Source: Methanobacteriota archaeon (lineage in GTDB: Archaea > Thermoplasmatota > E2 > DHVEG-1). Taken from it: 10,043 nucleotides of DNA. The DNA lies in the NCBI GenBank assembly GCA_026394435.1, contig JAPKYG010000174.1:1-10043 (forward strand). The letters run 5' to 3'. Numbering within the stretch: the stretch's first letter is position 1; each line of letters begins with the position of its first letter. The translations under genes and the position numbers were made by a program. The notes under the pieces were generated by a model that saw only the letters and a program-made list of their open reading frames with translations, did no database searches and had not been told where the DNA came from. This document shows positions 1 through 6,313 of this stretch, in pieces.

Positions 1-1
1 A

Positions 2-373
2 GGTGCATTGCTTCATGATATCGGACGATCGAAAACGCAGGGGATCATGCATGGGGTCGAAGGAGCAAAGATTGCGACAGAATTAGGTTTACCTTTAAGT
101 ATTGTGAACATTATCGAACGGCATTTAGGTGCCGGGATACCAATAGAAGAAGCAGCGACGTTAGGGTTACCTCCGAAAGATTATATGCCGATAACATTAG
201 AAGAAAAGATAGTTGCCCACGCTGAGAACCTGATTGATAACGACCGGGAACATCCAATTGAAATAGAAGTAGAAAAAGCATTGAAGAAAGGGCACACAAA
301 GCATGCGGAGCGGTTAATGGAGTTACATCGGGAACTGAGCCAACGATGTGGTATGGATCTCAATGATATCTGA
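2..373 (+). CDS. HD-domain (HDIG) protein, TIGR00295-like, 5'-truncated
   Basis: This is the C-terminal part of a predicted metal-dependent phosphohydrolase of the HD superfamily. The reading frame is already open at base 2, so the N-terminus, with the first metal-binding His, lies outside the window. Visible at once is the HD core motif L-L-H-D-I-G-R-S, whose His-Asp pair binds the metal. It is followed by a helix containing 'IMHGVEGAKIATELGLP', a conserved 'IIERHLGAGIP' His segment, and 'TLEEKIVAHAENLID', where HD proteins carry further metal ligands. This order matches the archaeal TIGR00295 family of small stand-alone HD proteins. The substrate is unknown; the superfamily acts on nucleotides or phosphate esters. 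It ends in TGA 55 bases before the tRNA gene and was probably upstream of the integration site before the 7.1 kb block arrived. The family call is fairly sure, the biochemical role is not. Confidence 0.85.
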   Translation, partial: GALLHDIGRSKTQGIMHGVEGAKIATELGLPLSIVNIIERHLGAGIPIEEAATLGLPPKDYMPITLEEKIVAHAENLIDNDREHPIEIEVEKALKKGHTKHAERLMELHRELSQRCGMDLNDI

Positions 374-389
374 GAAAATCACCCGAAAA

Positions 390-398
390 GATATATAT
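390..398 (+). promoter_or_regulatory. TATA box of the tRNA-Leu gene
   Basis: The stretch gatatatat follows an A/G-rich stretch (gaaaag) that fits a TFB recognition element. It lies about 35 bases before the mature tRNA 5' end, so transcription would start a few bases upstream of the tRNA, as is usual for archaeal tRNA genes with a short 5' leader trimmed by RNase P. Confidence 0.5.
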
Positions 399-428
399 GT
401 TATCCCATATTTACTAGAAAAAATACTT

Positions 429-513
429 GCAGGGGTAGCCAAGCATGGTCAACGGCGCAAGGTTGAGGGCCTTGTCCTGTAGAGGTCCGCGAGTTCAAAT
501 CTCGTCCCCTGCA
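429..513 (+). tRNA. tRNA-Leu (anticodon GAG)
   Basis: A full class II cloverleaf can be drawn. The acceptor stem gcagggg (429-435) pairs with cccctgc (506-512). The D stem is gcc/ggc. The anticodon stem caagg (458-462) pairs with ccttg (470-474) around the loop ttgaggg, giving anticodon GAG (465-467), which reads CUC. The variable arm is 14 nt (475-488), the length expected for leucine and serine tRNAs. The T stem gcgag/ctcgt encloses ttcaaat. The discriminator base is A513, as in tRNA-Leu, and CCA is not encoded. No intron is seen. The 3' end of this gene is duplicated 7.1 kb downstream at 7599-7618, which makes it a candidate integration target. Confidence 0.95.
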
Positions 514-518
514 TTTTT
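499..518 (+). repeat. Direct repeat copy 1 (tRNA-Leu 3' end, attL-like)
   Basis: The 20-mer atctcgtcccctgcattttt covers the end of the T loop, the T stem 3' side, the acceptor 3' side, the discriminator base and the first terminator T's. It is identical to 7599-7618, at an offset of exactly 7100 bases. tRNA 3' ends are the classic attachment sites of tyrosine-recombinase elements, so this copy is read as the left attachment site, kept as part of the intact tRNA. Confidence 0.7.
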
Positions 519-527
519 ACCTTTTTT
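514..527 (+). terminator. Poly-T terminator after tRNA-Leu
   Basis: Two T-runs (five and six T) directly follow the discriminator base. Poly-T is sufficient for termination by archaeal RNA polymerase. Confidence 0.55.
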
Positions 528-581
528 ACAGGAGAAAAACATTGTTTTGATAACGAACTATAGAAAGTGGTCTAAAAAAAA

Positions 582-592
582 GAGATTTGAAC
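582..592 (-). repeat. Inverted 11-bp copy of the tRNA T-arm
   Basis: On the minus strand these bases read gttcaaatctc, identical to the T-arm segment 493-503 of the neighbouring tRNA-Leu, and a T-run follows. It could be an old tRNA fragment, a recombinase arm-type site, or chance in an AT-rich stretch. Confidence 0.3.
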
Positions 593-656
593 CTATAATT
601 AAAAGTTGATCCGTGCTTAAATCCTTAAGTGGGCATTGAACTCTGGTTCGGTACCC

Positions 657-791
657 CTATCTAGTGGCTATAGTAACCTCTTTCGCTCCTGTTGAAAACC
701 TAAAAAATGCGATCCCGATGTACACCAGGTATGCTATTGTGCCAAGAGCAAAGCTTCCCGTCATTCCGAATAGTTCAGAGATAATCGACAT
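657..791 (-). CDS. Possible 44-aa single-span membrane protein
   Basis: A minus-strand frame starts with ATG at 791 and ends with TAG at 657-659. It encodes a 44-residue peptide beginning MSIISELFGMTGSFALG. Residues 13-32 form one hydrophobic span rich in A, I, Y and F, followed by a basic stretch (RFSTGAKE) that suggests a cytoplasmic tail. A TATA-like element (tataaaaag, 826 to 818) is centred about 31 bases upstream of the ATG, a spacing that would give an almost leaderless transcript; no Shine-Dalgarno site is present. The overlapping plus-strand frame (664-846) has no hydrophobic or domain pattern and is less convincing. I do not recognise a family. It could also be the decayed end of a larger membrane protein. 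It lies inside the tRNA-bounded block, downstream of and on the same strand as the C45-propeller gene. Confidence 0.4.
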   Translation of the reverse strand: MSIISELFGMTGSFALGTIAYLVYIGIAFFRFSTGAKEVTIATR

Positions 792-817
792 AGGCGGTCT
801 TGGCAAAACAAGGAGGT

Positions 818-826
818 CTTTTTATA
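818..826 (-). promoter_or_regulatory. TATA-like box for the 44-aa membrane ORF
   Basis: The minus strand reads tataaaaag, 26 bases before the ATG at 791. This fits archaeal TATA placement for a nearly leaderless mRNA. Confidence 0.35.
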
Positions 827-856
827 CTTCATTTTTTATCCTATAAGGAAGCTGAG

Positions 857-868
857 AAAAAAACAAAA
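857..868 (-). terminator. Poly-T terminator after the C45-propeller gene
   Basis: On the minus strand, T-runs of four and seven appear 15-26 bases past the TAG stop at 883-885. The first in-frame backup stop (TAA) is three codons after the TAG. Confidence 0.45.
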
Positions 869-882
869 TTTTATTATTTTTT

Positions 883-3606
883 CTACTTTCTGTTTCTATA
901 AATATAAACTGATGCTGCCACTATTATTAATAGCAGTACAACTGTCGACACAACTATTAACGGTGATACTGGGAGAGACAAAAACTTGAACTCCTCTGAG
1001 ACACCTTTTTTCATTTCAACGGTTTTTGCATCCAAACCATAAATATTACCATTCGCACTAAAAAATACTTTACCATCGTCAGCTACACTATTACCAACAA
1101 CAGGTGTCGTAATATAATTGTAAATATCATCATTAATTGTAAGGTTTGGTGCAAAACACCACACGGATCCCCCATCAGTTTTATTCACTGCATAAAACCA
1201 ACCATCATCACAACCAAAGAACACATATTCACCATACACCAATGGTGCTGAATGAATAGCAGCTTTACCAGCAAAAGACCACAGCATTTTACCATTCTTT
1301 GCATCAAACGCATACAGATGATTATCTAGGGAACCAGCATACGCGATATTATCAGAATAGGTGGGTGTAGTAAGAATACCCCAACCTGTATTATTTTTCC
1401 ATATCAATTTACCATCCTCAGCGGTCAGAACATAAACATTAGTATCAGTGGAACCACAAAACACAGTATCATCCACAACACGTGGAGGTGATACGATCAT
1501 TCCAGCAGTGGTAAATGTCCATTTTATGCTGCCATCAGCGGCATCTATAGCATAGCATTGATTATCAGCAGCGACAACTACCCTGTTTCTGATGATATCA
1601 ACAGATGAGTATACTTTCTGTTGCTGAAGGTTTATATGCCATATAGTTCTTCCGTGAGTTCGATTGATCGCATATAAATCACCGTTACGAGAACCGAATA
1701 TTATTTTATTATCGATGAAAATCGGTTGAGATGAGATAAACCGGGCTTCATCATTTTCCCAAACAATTTTCCCTGTATTTTTATCCATTGCACAGGACTG
1801 ATTTTCCCAGCCAACGACAACCAAATCGTCATCCACATTTATCCAAGTTATACCACCGTAATCATTTACTTTCTTTACCCATAGTTTTTCACCATTCGAT
1901 GCATTTAAGGCATATACATTACCATCTAAACCAGCAGCAAACACGATATTGTTCCCGTAAACAAGGTTCGCATAATATGAGTTACGCCCTTCGAAATCAT
2001 TAGCAAAATCATACTCCCATATGACATCATTGTTTTCAGGTATAGTATCAACGTTATTGACAGGTAAATTAAAGTCATGACCAGCAGGTAACCCGGAGAT
2101 CAATGTCCATCCAGCTGGAGGCACATCTCTAGCACCTTGTAAAATATTTTCTACATCAGAAACATCCCATACCAACCCCTGTGCATTTCCCCAAAAGGTC
2201 CATAGACTATTTGTCTTCATCAGCTGTGTATCTGTAGCTTTGATATCAATTGTCCCCTTACTAGAGATGGTAGAGTCAGACATTATTTTATCTTTTAAAA
2301 CCTCTATATCAATTTCACCGTAGTACTTATTTCCCAGTTCTTTGAATTTTGCGTCACGAGCCGCTTCATGATATTTAAGCGTATAATAACCGGCACCACT
2401 ATTTCCAATTATTTTAAGAGCTAGTCCATATAAATTTATTAAACCACTTCCTTCTGCTCGTACTCTATTACTCATTGCATTATTTGCGGCCCAATAAAAC
2501 CCATTAAAAGTACGCCATATCTCATAATTATATAATGCTAAATCCAAACGAGCAATCTCACCTGTTTCAGTATCGCCAAGAAGATATACTCCTGTCCAAA
2601 GACCGTCGTTTTTCTCCATTAAATAATCAAGCGCTTGGTCAAGAGTATCGCTATACTGAATAGCCCTCCTTGTTCTGATAGCCATTGAATATCCTGTATT
2701 TTTCCATAAACCTTGAAGACTACATGTCGTTTCAAGAATAACGATTCCTTTTTCATTTTGATAATAATTCTCATTACTCCAGATATAGCCTGGGGCTGAA
2801 GCCATAATTAATCTATTTCCATTCTCTGGTACAATATCTATTATCACATTCCAACGTTGCGCAATATAATAAGGATACCACCAGCCACCACATCTTACAC
2901 CCTGAGATGCAACAATTTGACCGTTTGTGGTAGCATCCCCTGTAGCAATAAAAGCCTGACAATGATCTATTGGAATGAGGCTATAAAAATCAGCTACATA
3001 ATTTTTTTCATCTTTTGATAACCCTGTTGGTCGGAGGATTTTCCCGATATGTAACAAGTCTCTAATTGGATGGAATCCCTTTATACGGTCATCTAGACGA
3101 GTCATGTATTCATACATCTGGTTAATAGCTAAAATATCAACATAATCAACATCTCGATCTAGTACCTTAACGCCCCTTGCTCTTACTCCATCAGCGATCC
3201 CCTTTATTTCATTTTGATATTCTTCAGGAGTTCTATCCCAATAAATCTTTTTAATTGCGGATCTACAAGATTCCCACCAGTCATTGGACATTTCTTGATA
3301 TTTGGGCGAATCAAAATCAACAGGTTTCTTTGAATTCTTTGCACTATTATGAATAATGTTACTCCAACGGGTGATATGGTCAGCTATCTCATCAGCAAGA
3401 AGGTAACCGTGCTGGTATCCTCGGTCATATGGTTTTCCCTCTATATGAAGATAGATCCATCCTTGAATATTATATCGATAACCATTTTCATATTTTTCAG
3501 GATTAGTAATGTGTGTTATTTCAGTACCATCTAGGGGACCACCAATATAAGATACCGTTGATAGTGTTAGTATAAATACAAAAAATAAACTAGTTATTTT
3601 TTTCAT
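883..3606 (-). CDS. Exported, membrane-anchored C45-type Ntn hydrolase fused to PQQ-like beta-propeller
   Basis: This 907-aa protein has four parts. Residues 1-24 are a signal peptide (MKK then a hydrophobic core). Residues about 50-500 resemble the C45 acyl-coenzyme A:6-APA acyltransferase / phospholipase-B-like Ntn-hydrolase group: an N-terminal R-G-x-x-x-G motif at 62-67, then H-C-Q-A-F-I-A-T-G-D-A-T at 215-226. Cys216 is the likely nucleophile, set free by self-cleavage before it. Residues about 528-865 form a quinoprotein-like propeller: the pattern Y-A-hydrophobic-(N/D)-x-x-x-G-x-x-x-W recurs at 565, 605, 645, 685, 725, 765 and 805, exactly 40 residues apart, with a degenerate eighth unit near 856. 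Residues 879-902 are a transmembrane helix followed by YRNRK, placing both domains outside the cell. Amide or peptide-bond hydrolysis is likely, the substrate unknown; the propeller may bind substrate or cell-surface polymer and need not bind PQQ. The start ATG follows a TATA box by 35 bases. It is 203 bases downstream of the C25 gene on the same strand. Confidence 0.8.
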   Translation of the reverse strand: MKKITSLFFVFILTLSTVSYIGGPLDGTEITHITNPEKYENGYRYNIQGWIYLHIEGKPYDRGYQHGYLLADEIADHITRWSNIIHNSAKNSKKPVDFDSPKYQEMSNDWWESCRSAIKKIYWDRTPEEYQNEIKGIADGVRARGVKVLDRDVDYVDILAINQMYEYMTRLDDRIKGFHPIRDLLHIGKILRPTGLSKDEKNYVADFYSLIPIDHCQAFIATGDATTNGQIVASQGVRCGGWWYPYYIAQRWNVIIDIVPENGNRLIMASAPGYIWSNENYYQNEKGIVILETTCSLQGLWKNTGYSMAIRTRRAIQYSDTLDQALDYLMEKNDGLWTGVYLLGDTETGEIARLDLALYNYEIWRTFNGFYWAANNAMSNRVRAEGSGLINLYGLALKIIGNSGAGYYTLKYHEAARDAKFKELGNKYYGEIDIEVLKDKIMSDSTISSKGTIDIKATDTQLMKTNSLWTFWGNAQGLVWDVSDVENILQGARDVPPAGWTLISGLPAGHDFNLPVNNVDTIPENNDVIWEYDFANDFEGRNSYYANLVYGNNIVFAAGLDGNVYALNASNGEKLWVKKVNDYGGITWINVDDDLVVVGWENQSCAMDKNTGKIVWENDEARFISSQPIFIDNKIIFGSRNGDLYAINRTHGRTIWHINLQQQKVYSSVDIIRNRVVVAADNQCYAIDAADGSIKWTFTTAGMIVSPPRVVDDTVFCGSTDTNVYVLTAEDGKLIWKNNTGWGILTTPTYSDNIAYAGSLDNHLYAFDAKNGKMLWSFAGKAAIHSAPLVYGEYVFFGCDDGWFYAVNKTDGGSVWCFAPNLTINDDIYNYITTPVVGNSVADDGKVFFSANGNIYGLDAKTVEMKKGVSEEFKFLSLPVSPLIVVSTVVLLLIIVAASVYIYRNRK

Positions 3607-3640
3607 TTAACTATCTCTAGAAATATATCTAACTCCATCA

Positions 3641-3650
3641 TATAAATATA
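3641..3650 (-). promoter_or_regulatory. TATA box of the C45-propeller gene
   Basis: On the minus strand this reads tatatttata, 34 bases before the ATG at 3606, predicting a leader of about ten bases. The same ten bases occur upstream of the C25 gene (5801-5810). Confidence 0.5.
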
Positions 3651-3809
3651 TCTTTTTTCTAATTCTTCTGCTCTATGAAAAGATATGGGTTTACAATTAC
3701 ACTTACATTATGTTGTATTGATGGGTGCCTCCGTAATCCATAAAGCATCGATGTTTTTATCTCCATTTGATAAAATATCGGTATTCTCTCAATCGCTATG
3801 TCCTATTTT

Positions 3810-5747
3810 CTATTCGTATCCACCGATTTTCAGGCTTGGGTCACCAAGGAGGATATGAGTTTGAATGACTTTTGCATCATATCGATTCGTATTAACCGGG
3901 AAATTTTGGGTATATCCTGCCACAGCTTGGTAATAGGTTTGTCCGAGAAACGTGATGTTGTGTTGATTGTATAATCGGAAGAATTCAAGTTCTAACCAGC
4001 CATCGTAGTTTTGGGTACAATCTGGGATTCCATCATGGTTCCCATCTCCAATCTCATCACAACCGTACCCACAGCTTCCCATAGACGCGATTGCTCCCCC
4101 TCGTGCTTTGACAAACACCCAGCTCCAACATTCTGGAATCCAGGTATATGACCAGAAAGAACCGAAATCTCCTGGTGTAGTAGAGAAATAGTGTAATTTT
4201 TCCTCTAGCAAACCTTTGATGATATTGATTGGTGTGACATCAATTTCGCTGTTATGACAACCACCAACTAAAAGAATCGGATACATACCCTTATTGGTTA
4301 GTTCTACCATATCTTTGGTAATGAAATTTTCAGACCAGTTCTGGTAATCACCGTTATTATGGGTTGCCCATGATACCGGGCTCCCATGTCCTGCGAAGAA
4401 GAGAAATCCACATCCCTCGCTAATTTGGTCATGTATGCTCTTCTTTGTGAGGTTCCCAAGAGACATCCAGATTTTCACCGGGGTGAACTGAGACATAATA
4501 TCAAGTGCTGCCCCTGTGACCGCTTCCCCTTCGTTATAATCGGTTCCGCCTTCTTCGCTTTTAGGGTAGGTATCCCCGCCAGCGACAACCATTCTGTTAA
4601 ACCAATCTTTCCCTGCTGTCGTGTTCTCATAGGTGATAATTTTATCAACCATGGTTTTTACTTCAGATTTGGACATACAAGCTAATCGGCCGACATAGAC
4701 ATCTGGTACGAGGTCAACGGTATCTTGTTTAGGATGAGAGTCAGGCCATTCTGCATAGAGACCGTCGTTATCAGTATCCCAACTACAGAAACTACCGTTT
4801 GCTGTATATAAATCCGCATAATAGAGGTCTGAGGCATATCTGAGTTCTTCGTACTTACCTCCTTTATCTGTCTCTAAATAACTATATCGAATCGGCACTT
4901 GGGCAAAGTTCCCCACCAGCATGACGTAGGTGATATTCCAAGTTTCTTTCGCGTTTTTAATGAAGTATTTTGTTTGTTCTTGGATATCGCGGCCTTCTGC
5001 AGGGAAATATGTGCCATCCTTGATTTCCTTGAGGGTCACTAGTTTTGAATCAATCCCGTGGCTATTTTTATGAGCAACAAGTGGTTCTAATAGGGATGCA
5101 TAGTTATCAAAACAGATGATAACCATGTCATAGGCATCGTTGAGGGGGGCGAAGGGATGAATTGGTTGTTCGTAGGTGACATCGATGGTGAGGGTGTCGA
5201 GAGATCGAATACGGTTTTCAACAGGGTTATAACGTACCGGGTTGAGCTGGATGGTAAGAAACGTCGTTAGGATATTATTTTTATTCAATCCTCCAGTGAG
5301 TCGATAGGAATACCATGTATCGGGAAAGAGTTGGTTTGTGGTGTAGATTTCTGTATTTTCAAATTGCGTTTGGTGTTGCGTCAATCCTGTCTGTGGTAAT
5401 GCAGTTGGGACAATTTTCTGGGTGAGTTGAATATCATGTGTTCCGCTGCTCGTCCATTGAATGTTTGTAATTTGAGTTCCAAATGGGAATTCAAATGTTT
5501 TCGTAAGAATAGGAAGCAGTGGCTCCCCTGGGATGTTTCGGTATTCAGTTGCTTCATTAATCTGTATGGTAAACATCCCTTTATCCTCTGTTAAAGAAGG
5601 TGGTGAAAAATGAAACGAAATGGTTTTTGTTTGAGATATTGACACAATAGGTTTCTGCGCTTGTATGCTTCCTGCTTGAATACTCCCTATAACCATAATC
5701 ACAATCACAAGGATGGTATTCAGAAGAATAAATTCTTTTTTCTTCAT
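3810..5747 (-). CDS. Secreted C25 (gingipain-like) cysteine peptidase
   Basis: This 645-aa protein is a predicted extracellular endopeptidase of clan CD, family C25. Residues 1-30 are a signal peptide ending near S-I-Q-A. Residues about 35-200 look like the beta-rich propeptide seen in this family (conserved 'EYRNIPGEPLLPILTKTF' segment, 68-85). The peptidase domain spans about 205-640. It contains 'YDMVIICFDNY' (206-216), the Asp-rich loop DTDNDG (324-329, probably calcium binding), the catalytic His454 in F-A-G-H-G-S-P, and the catalytic Cys497 in L-L-V-G-G-C-H-N-S. The end L-L-G-D-P-S-L-K-I-G-G-Y is typical of the C25 domain terminus. A second D/N-rich loop, GDGNHDGIPD, is at 567-576. No C-terminal membrane helix or sorting signal is seen, so it is probably released. 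The ATG has a strong Shine-Dalgarno site (gggggag). With the downstream C45-propeller protein it forms an exported hydrolase pair. Cleavage specificity cannot be told from sequence alone. Confidence 0.88.
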   Translation of the reverse strand: MKKKEFILLNTILVIVIMVIGSIQAGSIQAQKPIVSISQTKTISFHFSPPSLTEDKGMFTIQINEATEYRNIPGEPLLPILTKTFEFPFGTQITNIQWTSSGTHDIQLTQKIVPTALPQTGLTQHQTQFENTEIYTTNQLFPDTWYSYRLTGGLNKNNILTTFLTIQLNPVRYNPVENRIRSLDTLTIDVTYEQPIHPFAPLNDAYDMVIICFDNYASLLEPLVAHKNSHGIDSKLVTLKEIKDGTYFPAEGRDIQEQTKYFIKNAKETWNITYVMLVGNFAQVPIRYSYLETDKGGKYEELRYASDLYYADLYTANGSFCSWDTDNDGLYAEWPDSHPKQDTVDLVPDVYVGRLACMSKSEVKTMVDKIITYENTTAGKDWFNRMVVAGGDTYPKSEEGGTDYNEGEAVTGAALDIMSQFTPVKIWMSLGNLTKKSIHDQISEGCGFLFFAGHGSPVSWATHNNGDYQNWSENFITKDMVELTNKGMYPILLVGGCHNSEIDVTPINIIKGLLEEKLHYFSTTPGDFGSFWSYTWIPECWSWVFVKARGGAIASMGSCGYGCDEIGDGNHDGIPDCTQNYDGWLELEFFRLYNQHNITFLGQTYYQAVAGYTQNFPVNTNRYDAKVIQTHILLGDPSLKIGGYE

Positions 5748-5751
5748 ATGT

Positions 5752-5758
5752 CTCCCCC
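5752..5758 (-). promoter_or_regulatory. Shine-Dalgarno site of the C25 peptidase gene
   Basis: The minus strand reads gggggag, four bases before the ATG at 5747. It fixes the start and shows that this mRNA has a leader, unlike several neighbours. Confidence 0.6.
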
Positions 5759-5800
5759 TATTTACGTTATCTTAGCCTTCTAAAATATGTATCGAGAGTA

Positions 5801-5810
5801 TATAAATATA
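5801..5810 (-). promoter_or_regulatory. TATA box of the C25 peptidase gene
   Basis: The minus strand reads tatatttata, the same ten bases as upstream of the C45-propeller gene. It lies about 54 bases before the start codon, which leaves room for a leader of some 25-30 bases carrying the Shine-Dalgarno site. Confidence 0.5.
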
Positions 5811-5924
5811 TTGATTTTTCATTTAATTGTCTGAGACTGTCGTCCATTTTCACATCTGAGACAGCCATCCTGAGCATAGAGCAAATATGTACCGTTGACC
5901 TACCAGCCGTTTATTATCCTTTGA

Positions 5925-6177
5925 GATCAACTAGAAGTGAAGCGGTTGGTTCTACACCTCGTGATCTATGATTGTGGTACTCTCTTTGATATCGTGTGGC
6001 CTAAGTCAAACATCCCAGTTTATATGAAAATTTTCTTTGACTTCTATAGGAAGTGTATCTGTTATCTCCCCAGATTTCTCTAGAAAAAAGGATATGCCCT
6101 TCACCATGAACGGAGCATATCTTGAGTTCACGGTTCATAGTCTGTGTATCTATGATGTCATGGTTATTGAAAAATAG
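5925..6177 (+). pseudogene. Frameshifted C-terminal fragment, glycoside-hydrolase-like beta-sandwich
   Basis: Two plus-strand frames join into one plausible protein tail. Frame 1 (from 5925, after a TGA) reads about KRLVLHLVIYD...GTLFDIVWPKSNIPVYMKI. Shortly after 6026 the sense moves to another frame, which continues FSLTSIGSVSVISPDF, then MPFTMNGAYLEFTVHS, and ends IYDVMVIEK before TAG at 6175-6177. The order 'HLVxYD... PKxNIPVxxKI ... ISPDF ... PFTxNGxYxEFTVxxLxIYDVxVIE' is, from memory, the pattern of a C-terminal beta-sandwich found at the end of some glycoside hydrolases and related uncharacterised proteins. There is no start codon with a ribosome site, no catalytic domain, and at least one frameshift. 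I therefore read it as the relic of a gene whose upstream part was deleted. A 63-codon minus-strand frame over the same bases (6001-6192) has no signals and is taken as its shadow. The family assignment is tentative. Confidence 0.45.
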
Positions 6178-6282
6178 AAAAATCTTATTCATGTCTATGT
6201 TAATGATTTATGGTGATGAAAATCGTATTTTTTAACTTTATATTGAATACATAGTTGCAACGAATTTTAGGCCATACAAATG

Positions 6283-6288
6283 TTTAAA
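6283..6288 (+). promoter_or_regulatory. TATA-like box of the MFS transporter gene
   Basis: The sequence tttaaa lies about 26 bases before the ATG at 6314, the spacing expected between an archaeal TATA box and the transcription start. The mRNA is probably leaderless; no Shine-Dalgarno site is present. Confidence 0.4.
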
Positions 6289-6313
6289 TCTCTATATTAT
6301 TATTTATTTATTA

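Noticed and set aside
664..846. 60-codon plus-strand frame after the tRNA, starting with GTG
   Set aside because: It has no upstream signals and no domain-like pattern; the opposite strand holds a better short membrane ORF with a TATA-like box.
5831..5880. Imperfect direct repeat around ctgagac...tccat / ctgagac...catcc
   Set aside because: Only two short imperfect units with no spacer regularity; not a CRISPR array or an iteron set.
6001..6192. 63-codon minus-strand frame in the gap between the C25 and MFS genes
   Set aside because: No ribosome site, no promoter at suitable distance, no recognisable pattern; the plus strand over the same bases gives a more protein-like, though broken, reading.
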